Source of the DNA: DASQEH01 sp963765725
GTDB lineage: Bacteria; Actinomycetota; Actinomycetes; Propionibacteriales; Nocardioidaceae
DNA length: 64,000 nucleotides
NCBI GenBank assembly: GCA_963765725.1
Contig: CAVXXI010000001.1
Location: forward strand, 124,001-188,000
Direction of reading: 5' to 3'
The first letter of the stretch is position 1. Every line of letters starts with the position of its first letter. Below, piece after piece: positions 33,976 to 42,732 of the stretch. Below the pieces are notes generated by a model. The model made no database searches and was not told the origin of the DNA. It was given only the letters and a program-made list of their open reading frames with translations. The translations under genes were made by a program, and so were the position numbers.

Positions 33976-35442
33976 TCAGTGCAGCACCACCGGAACGGTC
34001 GCGTCCTCGTCGCTCGGCGCTGCCGACTGTCGCCGCCGGGGCAGCATGAGCGCGGGAACGAGGGTCAGGAGCACCAGCGCCCACGCGACCCAGTACGTCT
34101 TGGCGAACGCGCCGCCCGCATCTGCCGTGCTGGTGACGCCCTTCAGGTGGTTGGTCAGCAGCACCGACATCACGGCAACACCCACCGAGCTCGCGATCTG
34201 CTGGGTGATGTTGAGCAGAGTCGACCCGCGAGCGACCTGGTGGGGCGTCAGCGTGCGCAGCGCCGCCGTGAACAGCGGCATCATGGTGGCGCCCATGCCC
34301 AGCCCCATCACGACCAGCTCGGCGATGAGCAGCCCGTAGGACGTGTCGGAGGTGACCTGGGTCAGCCCGAACATCCCGACCAGGATGATCACCAGCCCGA
34401 CCGGGACGATGCGGCCGATGGGGATCTTGTCGGTGAGGGCACCTGCGATCGGCATCGTCAGCATCGCGCCGATGCCCTGAGGGGCCACGAGCACGCCTGC
34501 GGACAGCGCGGACTCGTGACGGATCTGCTGGAAGTACGTCGGCACGAGCAGGAGACCGCCGAAGAAGGCCGCCGCGAACAGGAACATCGTGATGATCGAG
34601 ATCGTGAGGTTGCGGTCCTTGAACAGTCTCAGGTCGAGAAGCGGGTGCTCGGGCCGGAAGGAGTGCTGCACGAAGGCGAGCATCAAGGCGATGCCGATGA
34701 GCATCGACACCCAGACCTTGGGTGCCGAGACGGTGCCCTCGCTGGGGATGGACGAGACGCCGAACAGGAACAGGGCCAGGCCTGGGGACAACAGCAGCAT
34801 GCCGAGGAAGTCGAACGACTCCGAGGGCTCCGGCGAGTCCTTCGGCAGCGCGAGCGAGGAGTACACGAGGGCGATCACGCCGATCGGGACGTTGATCAGG
34901 AACACCCAGTGCCAGCTCGCCACCTGGATCAGCCAGCCGCCAAGGATCGGCCCGAGAATGGGGCCGAGCAGCATAGGTACTCCGAGAATGGCCATCAGCC
35001 GACCCATCCGATGCGGCCCGGCCGCCCGGGTCATGATCGTCATGCCGACCGGCATGAGCATGCCGCCACCCAGCCCCTGGAGCGCCCGGAACGCGATCAG
35101 CATGTTGATGCTGTTCGCGGTGGCACACAGCGCCGACCCGGCGGTGAAGAGCACCAGGGCGAGCATGTAGAGGCGCTTGGTGCCGAACCGGTCGCCGGCC
35201 CAGCCGCTCATGGGGATGACCGTTGCCAGCGCGAGCGTGTAGGCGGTGACGGTCCAGGCGACGTGCGCGTAGGAGACGACCTCGCCCGGGCCGCTGAACA
35301 CCTTCTCAAAGGTGGGGAGCGCCACGTTGACGACGGTGATATCGAGGATCGACATGATGGCGCCGAGCACGACGACACCGGCCACCTTCAGCACGGCCGC
35401 GTCGATCTTGTCGGGGAGCCCCGCTTCACTTGTTGCAGTCAT
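33976..35442 (-). CDS. MFS transporter, DHA2 family
   Basis: A 488-aa 14-TM drug:H+ antiporter-like protein. TM1 carries SILDITVVNVALPTFE (motif D1), the first loop has the motif A region SGWAGDRFGTKRLYML, and TM5 has ILGVPMLLGPILGPILGGWL (motif C, the antiporter motif). It ends with LPRRRQSAAPSDEDATVP. The substrate is unknown. No dedicated regulator is adjacent; the 174-base gap to 35617 contains its promoter and the terminator of the betaine operon. Confidence 0.9.
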   Translation of the reverse strand: MTATSEAGLPDKIDAAVLKVAGVVVLGAIMSILDITVVNVALPTFEKVFSGPGEVVSYAHVAWTVTAYTLALATVIPMSGWAGDRFGTKRLYMLALVLFTAGSALCATANSINMLIAFRALQGLGGGMLMPVGMTIMTRAAGPHRMGRLMAILGVPMLLGPILGPILGGWLIQVASWHWVFLINVPIGVIALVYSSLALPKDSPEPSESFDFLGMLLLSPGLALFLFGVSSIPSEGTVSAPKVWVSMLIGIALMLAFVQHSFRPEHPLLDLRLFKDRNLTISIITMFLFAAAFFGGLLLVPTYFQQIRHESALSAGVLVAPQGIGAMLTMPIAGALTDKIPIGRIVPVGLVIILVGMFGLTQVTSDTSYGLLIAELVVMGLGMGATMMPLFTAALRTLTPHQVARGSTLLNITQQIASSVGVAVMSVLLTNHLKGVTSTADAGGAFAKTYWVAWALVLLTLVPALMLPRRRQSAAPSDEDATVPVVLH

Positions 35443-35594
35443 CGGCCTCAGCTTCCGCTAGATGTTCACCGCTCGACCTACTGACCGGGAGAAGGACGCG
35501 AACTCATCGAGCAACGAACGTCGAGAAACGACACGTCATAGCCTAGAAGGTGATGGCGACACATTTTTCTTCCCGCGGGACAGGGGCAGTTTCC

Positions 35595-35617
35595 ACCCGG
35601 CCGTGTCAGGGCCGGGT
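35595..35617 (-). terminator. Hairpin at the end of the betaine operon
   Basis: A perfect 8-bp stem ACCCGGCC/GGCCGGGT with a 7-base loop begins at the stop codon of the enoyl-CoA hydratase gene. It has no T-tract but is placed exactly where operon transcription should end. Confidence 0.6.
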
Positions 35618-36396
35618 CATCGCCCAACCCATCGGGGCTGCCTCTTCTCCGCGAAGGCCCGGGGACCTTCTCGGGCATCGGCGGACACGAGCATCGCCTG
35701 GTAGGCGGGCAGACTGCCCCCGCGCATGAGCCGGTAGGCGTCGTCGATACCCGCCGCCGCGGTAGCCGCCAGGATCTCCTTGACCGCAGCGACCGCTAGC
35801 GGGGCGGCGGCGCAGACGGCTCGGGCGAGCGACATCGCCTCGTCGACGAGGTCACCGGCGGATGCCACACGGTTCGCCAGCCCCCACCGGTACGCCTCGT
35901 CGGCGCCCATCCGGCGACCGGTGAGCAACATCTCCGTCGCGATCACCGTGGGGAGCCGGCGGGGGAGCCGCAGGATGCCCCCCGCGTCGGCCACCAGGCC
36001 CAGGGTCACCTCCGGTAGCGCGAGCTCGGCGTGCTCGGCGAGCACCATCAGGTCCGCGGCGAGCGCGAGCTCGAAGCCGCCGCCGAGGGCAAGACCGTTG
36101 ACTGCCGCGATGACAGGCTTGGTCAGCGTCGAGAGCTCGGTCAGGCCGGCGAACCCTCCGGGGCCGTGGTCGGCGTCGATCGGCTCCCCGGCGGCGGCCG
36201 CCTTGAGGTCCCAGCCCGCGGAGAAGAACCGCTCGCCCGCACCGGTCAGGACGGCCACCCGTAGCCGGTCGTCGTGCTGCAGACGGTCGAACGCGGCATA
36301 CAGCTCCAGACTCGTGGCGACGTCGATCGCGTTCGCCTTCGGCCGGTCGACGGTGACGACCAGGACGGGGCCCTCGACGTCGAGGCGTACGCTCAT
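35617..36396 (-). CDS. Enoyl-CoA hydratase/isomerase family protein (CaiD-like)
   Basis: A 259-aa crotonase-fold hydratase. Oxyanion-hole segments are FSAGWDLKAAAAGEP (about residue 58) and ALGGGFELALAADLMVLAEHA; the catalytic-Glu region is LPEVTLGLVADAGG. The short N-terminus and W-D-L-K-A are reminiscent of crotonobetainyl-CoA hydratase (CaiD) more than of beta-oxidation hydratases. It is last in a minus-strand operon with carnitine dehydrogenase and BKACE. I infer hydration of crotonobetainyl-CoA to carnitinyl-CoA; a generic enoyl-CoA is the alternative. It overlaps the preceding gene by 4 bases. Confidence 0.85.
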   Translation of the reverse strand: MSVRLDVEGPVLVVTVDRPKANAIDVATSLELYAAFDRLQHDDRLRVAVLTGAGERFFSAGWDLKAAAAGEPIDADHGPGGFAGLTELSTLTKPVIAAVNGLALGGGFELALAADLMVLAEHAELALPEVTLGLVADAGGILRLPRRLPTVIATEMLLTGRRMGADEAYRWGLANRVASAGDLVDEAMSLARAVCAAAPLAVAAVKEILAATAAAGIDDAYRLMRGGSLPAYQAMLVSADAREGPRAFAEKRQPRWVGR

Positions 36397-38488
36397 CCGG
36401 CTTCCTCCAGGTCGTTCGGCCGGGAGCCGATGTCGTCGGCTGCCGTGTAGAGCCGGATCAGGGCGTCGACCGCCACCACCGAGTCGGGCCTGACAAGCAG
36501 AGGGTTGACCTCTACCTCCATCAGTCGGTCCGCATTGGACATCGCGTACGCGACGACGGCCGAGACCGCCTCGACGACGCCGTCCACGTCACCCGACCTC
36601 CCGCGGAACCCGTTGAGGAGGGGCCAGACGGCCAGGGAACGCAGCGCGTCGCGGACGTCGCGGCTCGTCGCCGGCAGCAGCAGGGTCACGGTGTCGTCGA
36701 CCAGCTCGACCAGCAGCCCGCCCGCTCCGATGGTCAACGTGAGACCGAACGCCGGATCGCGCTGCACGGCGACGATGAGCTCGGCAATGGCCCCCTCGAC
36801 CATCTGCTCCACCAGGAACCTGTCGCTCAGCGCGGACATGGCCGCCGCCGCCAGCTCGACCGCCGGCTCGGAGGTCAGACCCAGCCGCACGCCGCCTTGC
36901 TCCGACTTGTGCGCGAGCGTCGGCGACACGGCCTTCACGGCTACCGGAAAGCCGACCCGCGTGGCGAGCGCGCCCACCTCTCCGAGACGAACCACCGAGC
37001 CGGGGGGACCGGCACCCCGAACGCCTGCAGCGCCCGCTTCGCCGACGCCTCGTCCAGCTGGTCCACGCGGCGCGCTACGGGCGTGGTGGTCGGCTCGGCC
37101 AGCGGCGCCATGCGGTCGACACGAGTTTGCGCCCGACTCACAGCATCGGCGGACACGATGGCCTCGAGGCAGTCGGAGATTCCCTGCATGGGCGCGATGC
37201 CGGCGTCGAGGAGCCGCCTGCCGACCTCCTCCGGCAGGCACTCCGGCAGGGAGCTCACCACGCAGGCGCGTGACGCGACGGCTCGCTGCGCGGACAAGAA
37301 GGCGCGGAGCGTCGTCTCGTACCCGGCTGTGTCGCACCGGTCCGCTCGGGGGAAGTCCAGGACGAGGAGATGACAGTCCGCACCGGAACCGAGGAACGCC
37401 GAGAAACAGTCGGTCTGCGCCTCCTGGTCGCCCCAGATGTACGTGTGGTAGTCGAGCGGGTTCGAGACGGCGACCCGGTCACCCAGCACCGCCTTCAGGC
37501 GTTGTGCCGTGGGCCGGTCGAACTCCGGGAGCGTCACGCCCATGGGCTCGGCGAGGTCTGCGACGTGGGCCGCCTCGCCGCCGGAGCAGCTGGCCGACGC
37601 GATGCGCGTTCCAGGCAGACCGCCGTGGACGTGGAGCAGCTTGAGGTGCTCGACGAAGGCTTCGATGCGATGTACCCGGACGATGCCGAACCGTCGGAAC
37701 AGGGCGTCGCACAGTACGTCCGGGCCGGCGAGGGAGCTGGTGTGGCTCAGGGTGGTCCTGGCGCCCAGACGCGACGATCCCGACTTGAGCACCACGATCG
37801 GGACGCGGCGACGCAGGGCGGTCATCGCGAGACGTGACAGCCGGGAGATGTCGGGCATGTCCTCGAGGTGAAGGCCGATCGCCGTGATGCGCGGATCGTC
37901 GAGCAGCGCCTCGACGACATCGAGAACACCTGTGACAGCAGCGTTGCCCACGGAGACCAGCTGGGCGAGCGGCAGGCAGCGGCGCTGCATGGTGAGGTTC
38001 TGGCCGAGGTTGCCGCTCTGCACGACGACGGCGACGCCCCGGTCGACGCGTTCGCCACCGTGCTGCTCGGGCCACACGGCCGCGCCGTCGAGGTAGTTCA
38101 CGAAGCCCAGGCAGTTCGGCCCGATGAGAGCCATGCGGCCGGCCGCGGCGACCAGGTCGCGTTGCAGCCTGGCGCCACGCGCGCCGTCCTCCGCGAACCC
38201 GGAGGCGTGGCAGACGGCACCGCCGGCACCCATCCCCGCGAGCTCTGACACCACGCCGACGGAGCGCTCTCGCGCGACGGAGACGAGGGCGGCGTCGGGG
38301 ACTCCCGGCAGCTCGGAGAGGTCCCTCAAGCACGGCAGACCGCCCATCGTCTGCCGGGTCGGGTGCACGGGCCAGATGGCGCCGTCGTACCCGATCGCCC
38401 GGCAGGACCGGACGGCCGCCTCGGCGGCGGCACCGCCGACCAGGGCGATCGACCGGGGCGACAGCAGCCGGCGCAGGCTTGTGTTCAC
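36393..38488 (-). pseudogene. NDP-forming acyl-CoA synthetase (acetate-CoA ligase family), one frameshift
   Basis: A fused alpha-beta acyl-CoA synthetase of about 698 aa. The N-terminal CoA-binding domain (LRRLLSPRSIALVGGAAA) and succinyl-CoA-synthetase-like domains (LIGPNCLGFVNY, VVQSGNLGQNL) lead to a C-terminal ATP-grasp domain (FPVAVKAVSPTLAHKSEQGG, then EVNPLLVRP). The frame breaks in a run of six G at 37002-37007 (C on the coding strand), where seven would restore it. A homopolymer miscount is therefore likely. In this operon it is placed to activate gamma-butyrobetaine or a similar acid to its CoA ester, forming ADP rather than AMP. Confidence 0.8.
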
Positions 38489-38495
38489 GGCCGTC

Positions 38496-39656
38496 TCACG
38501 CGCCCAGTGGACGCAGCATCGACCGGGAGATGATGTGGCGCTGGATCTCGCTCGTGCCGTCCCAGATGCGCTCGACCCGGGCGTCGCGCCAGAAGCGCTC
38601 GATCGGCAGCTCGGTCATCAGCCCCATGCCGCCGAAGATCTGGACCGCACCGTCGGTGATCCGTCCCAGCGCCTCCGAGGCGTAGAGCTTCGCCATGGCC
38701 GCATCGGAGTCGGTCATGGTGCCCTGGTCCAGTTTCCACGCGGCCCGCAAGGTCAGGAGCTCCGCCGCGTCCAGCTCCGTCGCCATGTCGGCCAGCGGAA
38801 AGCCGACACCCTGGAAGCGTCCGATCGGCTGGCCGAACTGGACCCGTTCGGCCGCCCATGCCGTCGTCATGTCGAGCACCCGGCGGGCGCGCCCGACACT
38901 CGAGGCGGCGACCGTGAGGCGGCTGGCGCCGAGCCACTCGCCCATCAGGTCGAAGCCGCGGCCCTCGTCGCCGAGGCGGGCGGTGACCGGTACGCGGCAG
39001 CTCTCGAACGACAGCTCACAGTGGTGGTAGCCGCGGTGCGAGACGCTCGCCGAGCCGCGCGTGACCGTCAGGCCGGGGGTGTCGACGTCGACGAGGAAGC
39101 CGGTGATCAGCTTCCGAGCGCCGCCGGCGGTCTGTTCGCTGCCCGTGGCGGCGAACAGGATGACGAAGTCTGCCCGGTCGGCGTTGCTGATGAAGTGCTT
39201 CGTCCCGTCGATGACGTACTCGTCACCGTCGCGCACTGCTCGACACGTCATCGACCTCACGTCGGAGCCTGCGCCCGGCTCGGTCATCGCCAGACAGTCG
39301 TACCGCTCACCGCGGATCGACGGCAGCAGGTACCGCTCTCGCTGCTCGCCCTCGCAGGCGAGCAGGATGTTGCTGGGCCTGGCCACCAACCACTGCAGCG
39401 CATAGCTGGCCTTCCCGAGCTCCCGCTCGACGAGGGTCATGGCGACCGCGTCGAGCCCGCCGCCGCCGAGCTCCTCGGGCATGTTCGCGGCGTAGATCCC
39501 CGCCTTCAGCGCCCTCGCCCGGATCTCCTCCACGAGCTCGGCCGGGACGTCGCCGAGGCGCTCCACCTCGTCCTCGTGCGGGTACAGCTCGGTGGTCACG
39601 AAGCGGCGAACCGTCTCGACGATCGACCGCTGCTCGTCGCTGAGCTCGAAGTCCAT
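38496..39656 (-). CDS. Acyl-CoA dehydrogenase family protein
   Basis: A 386-aa FAD enzyme that would make a 2,3-enoyl-CoA. Flavin-binding segments are CLAMTEPGAGSDVRSM and YVIDGTKHFISNADRADF; the C-terminal domain has FGQPIGRFQGVGFPLADM and QIFGGMGLMTELPIERFWRD. The usual catalytic Glu of the E-G-T-S motif is replaced by Asp in RIWDGTSEIQR, as in some branched or unusual-substrate members. Position between CoA synthetase and thioesterases suggests oxidation of gamma-butyrobetainyl-CoA to crotonobetainyl-CoA (CaiA-like). It starts 9 bases after the thioesterase stop. Confidence 0.88.
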   Translation of the reverse strand: MDFELSDEQRSIVETVRRFVTTELYPHEDEVERLGDVPAELVEEIRARALKAGIYAANMPEELGGGGLDAVAMTLVERELGKASYALQWLVARPSNILLACEGEQRERYLLPSIRGERYDCLAMTEPGAGSDVRSMTCRAVRDGDEYVIDGTKHFISNADRADFVILFAATGSEQTAGGARKLITGFLVDVDTPGLTVTRGSASVSHRGYHHCELSFESCRVPVTARLGDEGRGFDLMGEWLGASRLTVAASSVGRARRVLDMTTAWAAERVQFGQPIGRFQGVGFPLADMATELDAAELLTLRAAWKLDQGTMTDSDAAMAKLYASEALGRITDGAVQIFGGMGLMTELPIERFWRDARVERIWDGTSEIQRHIISRSMLRPLGA

Positions 39657-39665
39657 GGTTCCTTC

Positions 39666-40154
39666 CTAGTGGCGAGGGATGCGAAGCGGCCGGCCGACGG
39701 CCGACGGTAGGGGCAGGGAGGCGTGAGCCCGGTGGACGGCATCGATGCGCTCCGCGAGCTCCCGGGGCATCGGAGCCGACTTCCCGGCCCCCATGTCGAC
39801 ATGGACCAGCATCTGCTCGGCCGCCGCGAGCAGCACGTCGCTGTCGCCGAGGAACATCTCGTGGAAGATGTGCACGCGCTTCTCGTCGGCGTCCAGCACA
39901 CGCAGCGTCATGGTCAGGCGGTCGCCCTCGCTCGCCTCGCGGCGGTGGTGGAGGTGCGTCTGGACCGTGTACAGGGATGAACCGGCGGCCCGGTAGTCGT
40001 CGTCGATGCCGACGTAGCGGAAGAACGCGTCGGCGTTGTCGCCGAAGGCGAGCAGGTAGCACCACTCGCTCATGTGGCCGTTGTAGTCGACCCAGGCCGA
40101 CAAGACGGTGGCGGAGTGCAGCCGCAGGGGAGCGGGAACCTGCTGCTCAGGCAC
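39666..40154 (-). CDS. Hot-dog fold acyl-CoA thioesterase 2 (4-hydroxybenzoyl-CoA thioesterase-like)
   Basis: A 162-aa thioesterase with the 4HBT signature VDYNGHMSEWCYLLAFGDN at about residue 22, then SLYTVQTHLHHRREASEGD and VHVDMGAGKSAPMP. The GTG at 40154 has GGAG 9 bases upstream; nearer GTG/TTG codons are too close. It overlaps the end of thioesterase 1 by 8 bases. Known carnitine clusters carry a betainyl-CoA thioesterase of this fold. Two copies here suggest separate release of carnitine and of glycine betaine from their CoA esters; that assignment is inference. Confidence 0.8.
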   Translation of the reverse strand: MPEQQVPAPLRLHSATVLSAWVDYNGHMSEWCYLLAFGDNADAFFRYVGIDDDYRAAGSSLYTVQTHLHHRREASEGDRLTMTLRVLDADEKRVHIFHEMFLGDSDVLLAAAEQMLVHVDMGAGKSAPMPRELAERIDAVHRAHASLPLPSAVGRPLRIPRH

Positions 40155-40626
40155 GGGCACCAACTCCGCGGCCGAGGTGGGACGGTCGGGGCAGCCCGGC
40201 GTGAGCCGCGACCATGGCCCGTACGCGGTGCTGCCGGTCGGCGGGCAGCGCAGTGGTCACACCGCGCGCGGTGTCGACGTGGAGGTACAGGGACTCGCCG
40301 GTGGCGGCCACGTCGCTGCCGTCGCGGACCAGCTCTGTGTACAGGTGCACCGACTTGGCGCTCGCCGCCAGCACGAGCGTCGTCGCGGACAGCGCCTGCC
40401 CGAGGCCGCACTCGGCGAGGTAGCGGATGTGGTACTCCACCGTGTACAGCGACGCCGCCGTCTGCTCGCGGTACTCCCGGCTGAGGCCGAGCGCTGCGAA
40501 CACCACCTCGTTGGCGTCGCTCAAGGCGATGCCGTAGCTGGCGTCGTGCATGTGGCCGTTGTAGTCGAGCCACTCGGCGGGCACCGTGGTCCGGTACCCG
40601 GCGAACGGGCCGGGCTGGTCATCCAT
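40147..40626 (-). CDS. Hot-dog fold acyl-CoA thioesterase 1
   Basis: A 159-aa thioesterase with LDYNGHMHDASYGIALSDAN at about residue 20, SLYTVEYHIRYLAECGLGQ and LHVDTARGVTTALP. It is clearly paralogous to the next gene (shared DYNGHM, SLYTV and LHVD/VHVD segments). Its ATG overlaps the end of the carnitine dehydrogenase gene by 8 bases. In Pseudomonas and Sinorhizobium the equivalent gene, sometimes fused to carnitine dehydrogenase, hydrolyses betainyl-CoA to glycine betaine. Adjacency to the dehydrogenase makes that role more likely for this copy. Confidence 0.82.
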   Translation of the reverse strand: MDDQPGPFAGYRTTVPAEWLDYNGHMHDASYGIALSDANEVVFAALGLSREYREQTAASLYTVEYHIRYLAECGLGQALSATTLVLAASAKSVHLYTELVRDGSDVAATGESLYLHVDTARGVTTALPADRQHRVRAMVAAHAGLPRPSHLGRGVGARA

Positions 40627-41584
40627 CGGGTGGCCGGTGTTTGTCGAGGAGGAGCAGAAGGTCGACGAGGAAGGCGTCGCGGCGTGATTCGAGGTCGTTG
40701 ACGGTGTGTCCGGCGGCTTGTGTGGTGGCGCCGGCGATGAGGCGTTCGCGGAGTTGGGGGGTGAGCTCCGGTGCTTCGAGGCGGGTCCAGGGTTCGAGGA
40801 GGGCGGGGCCGAAGTGGTCGAGCATGTGGGCCATGCCGCCGGCGCCGCCGGCGAGGTGGAAGGTGAGGATGGGGCCGGCTTGGGGCCAGCGCAGGCCGGG
40901 GCCGTAGCGGATGGAGTCGTCGATCTGCTGCACGGTGGCCTGTCCGGTGTCGACCATGTGCAGGGCTTCGCGCCAGAGGGCTTCCTGTAGGCGGTTGCCG
41001 ACGAACCCGGGTACCTCGTGGTCGAGGGTGAGGGTGACCTTGCCGGCGCAGCGGTAGAACGCCTCGGCCCACGCGACGGTGTCGGGGTCGGTGGCCTTGC
41101 CGGGCACGACCTCGACGAGGGGGATCAGGTAGGGCGGGTTGAAGGGGTGACCGACGACGAACCGGCCGGGGGTGTTACAGCCGACGGCCATCTCGGTCAT
41201 AGCGAAGCCGGAGGTGCTGGAGGCGACCACGACCCCGGGCGCGGTCGCGGCGTCGATGTCGGCGAGCAACGCGACCTTGTTGACGAGTACCTCGGGTGCG
41301 GACTCCTGGACGAAGTCGGCGGCGGAGAGCGCGTCGGTCAGGGTCGGCGCGAACCGGAGCCTGTCGGGGCTCGCGTCGGGGCGCAGGCCGAGCCGTTGCA
41401 GGAACGGCCACGCCCGGTCGACCAGTCCACGCAGCCGGTCCGCGGCGTCGGGGCCGGGGTCGAAGGCGACGACGTCGTAGCCGGTCCGTAGGAAGTGGGC
41501 GGCCCAGCCGCCGCCGATGACGCCGGTGCCGATGACGGCGACGGTGCGTACGGCGTCGGGCGCCGGGCGGGTCGGACGGCTCAC
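40619..41584 (-). CDS. L-carnitine dehydrogenase (3-hydroxyacyl-CoA dehydrogenase family)
   Basis: A 321-aa NAD-dependent dehydrogenase oxidizing L-carnitine to 3-dehydrocarnitine. The N-terminal Rossmann motif is VIGTGVIGGGWAAHFLRTGY. Family landmarks follow: FVQESAPEVLVNK, ASSTSGFAMTEM, the catalytic-region GHPFNPPYLIPLVEVVPG, and HEVPGFVGNRLQEALWREA. The GTG start overlaps the TGA of the BKACE gene (GTGA). The immediate pairing with BKACE and a thioesterase is the diagnostic context for carnitine catabolism, distinguishing it from 3-hydroxybutyryl-CoA dehydrogenases. Confidence 0.88.
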   Translation of the reverse strand: MSRPTRPAPDAVRTVAVIGTGVIGGGWAAHFLRTGYDVVAFDPGPDAADRLRGLVDRAWPFLQRLGLRPDASPDRLRFAPTLTDALSAADFVQESAPEVLVNKVALLADIDAATAPGVVVASSTSGFAMTEMAVGCNTPGRFVVGHPFNPPYLIPLVEVVPGKATDPDTVAWAEAFYRCAGKVTLTLDHEVPGFVGNRLQEALWREALHMVDTGQATVQQIDDSIRYGPGLRWPQAGPILTFHLAGGAGGMAHMLDHFGPALLEPWTRLEAPELTPQLRERLIAGATTQAAGHTVNDLESRRDAFLVDLLLLLDKHRPPDG

Positions 41585-42519
41585 CAGCCGACCTGGTCCA
41601 GTCCCTTGAGCCCGAGGATGCGGCGGGTGTCGTCGGGGGTGGCGACCTCCAGCGACAGCTCGGCGAGGATCCGCCGGATCTTCGCGACCTGCTCGGCGTT
41701 GGACTCCGCCAGCCGGCCCCGGCCGATGAACAGGCCGTCCTCGAGGCCGACGCGCACGTGTGAGCCCATCACGGCCGCGACAGTGACCATGTCGAACTGG
41801 TGCCGGCCGGCGCCGAGTACCGACCACTCGTAGGAGTCGCCCAGCAGCCGGTCGGCGGTGGACTTGAGGTGGGCGAGGTGCTCGACCTCGGCGCCGATGC
41901 CGCCCATCACGCCCATAATGGTCTGCAAGAAGATCGGCGGCTCCACCAGCCCCGCGTCGAGGTAGTACGCCAGCGTGTACAGGTGTCCCACGTCGTAGGC
42001 CTCGTACTCGAACCGTGCACCGGTCTGCGGGCGGACATCGCGCAGCATGTGCTCGATGTCGGCGAACGTGGACACGAACGGCTCCACCCGTGTGCTCTCC
42101 AGGTACGGCTCCTCCCAGTCGAACTGGAACTGCCCGGCGTACTTGGCGATCATCGGGAAGCTGCCGTAGTTGAAAGTCCCCAGGTTCAGCGTGCACAGCT
42201 CCGGCTTCAGCTCGTAGATCACCCGCAGCCGATCCGCCACCGACATCCCGGTCCCGCCACCACTGGTAAGACTCACCACCGCGTCACAGGAGTCCTTGAT
42301 CGCCTTGAGGTACTCCAAGAACACCGCCGGCTCAGCCGTCGGCCTGCCGTCTCGCGGATCGCGCGCATGCAGATGAATCACCGACGCGCCCGCCTCCGCC
42401 GCCGCCACCGACTGGGCCACCACGTCCTCCACCGAGAACGGCAGGTGCGGCGACATCGTGGGCGTATGCCCCGACCCCGTGATCGCGCACGTGATGATCA
42501 CCTTGCGAGGCTCCGCCAT
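41581..42519 (-). CDS. BKACE family 3-keto acid cleavage enzyme (dehydrocarnitine cleavage)
   Basis: A 312-aa TIM-barrel beta-keto acid cleavage enzyme. Zn-ligand and active-site segments are VIIT-type start (KVIITCAITGSGHTPTMSP), ASVIHLHARDPRDGRPT (two His), VSLTSGGGTGMSV, NLGTFNYGSFPMIA and GSHVRVGLEDGLFIGRGR. It would react 3-dehydrocarnitine with acetyl-CoA to give betainyl-CoA and acetoacetate. GGAGGACCTG immediately precedes the ATG at 42519. It is the first structural gene of the operon. The 213 bases upstream, up to the IclR stop, should hold the operon promoter and operator, though I see no clear palindrome. Confidence 0.88.
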   Translation of the reverse strand: MAEPRKVIITCAITGSGHTPTMSPHLPFSVEDVVAQSVAAAEAGASVIHLHARDPRDGRPTAEPAVFLEYLKAIKDSCDAVVSLTSGGGTGMSVADRLRVIYELKPELCTLNLGTFNYGSFPMIAKYAGQFQFDWEEPYLESTRVEPFVSTFADIEHMLRDVRPQTGARFEYEAYDVGHLYTLAYYLDAGLVEPPIFLQTIMGVMGGIGAEVEHLAHLKSTADRLLGDSYEWSVLGAGRHQFDMVTVAAVMGSHVRVGLEDGLFIGRGRLAESNAEQVAKIRRILAELSLEVATPDDTRRILGLKGLDQVGW

Positions 42520-42732
42520 CAGGTCCTCCTGTAGCTCGTGTCGTCTCGAGGACGCCTCACCATCGCGCCATGCGAACGGTCGTCGCGCCACGTGGGCATG
42601 CTCCCTCTGGGCCAAAGCCTGCCACGCAAGCGCCGGAATGTCGCGGGGGGATCCGTCCCCAGCATCACCGCGCCGCGGACGTCCTCGTCCTACGGCGTTA
42701 CGACGGCCGCGGAGGCGCGCTGTACCGCGTGG

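Noticed and set aside
40619..42519. Possible horizontal transfer of carnitine dehydrogenase and BKACE genes from slightly different codon endings
   Set aside because: The bias was judged by eye only, the genes are tightly coupled to their neighbours, and there is no mobile element nearby.
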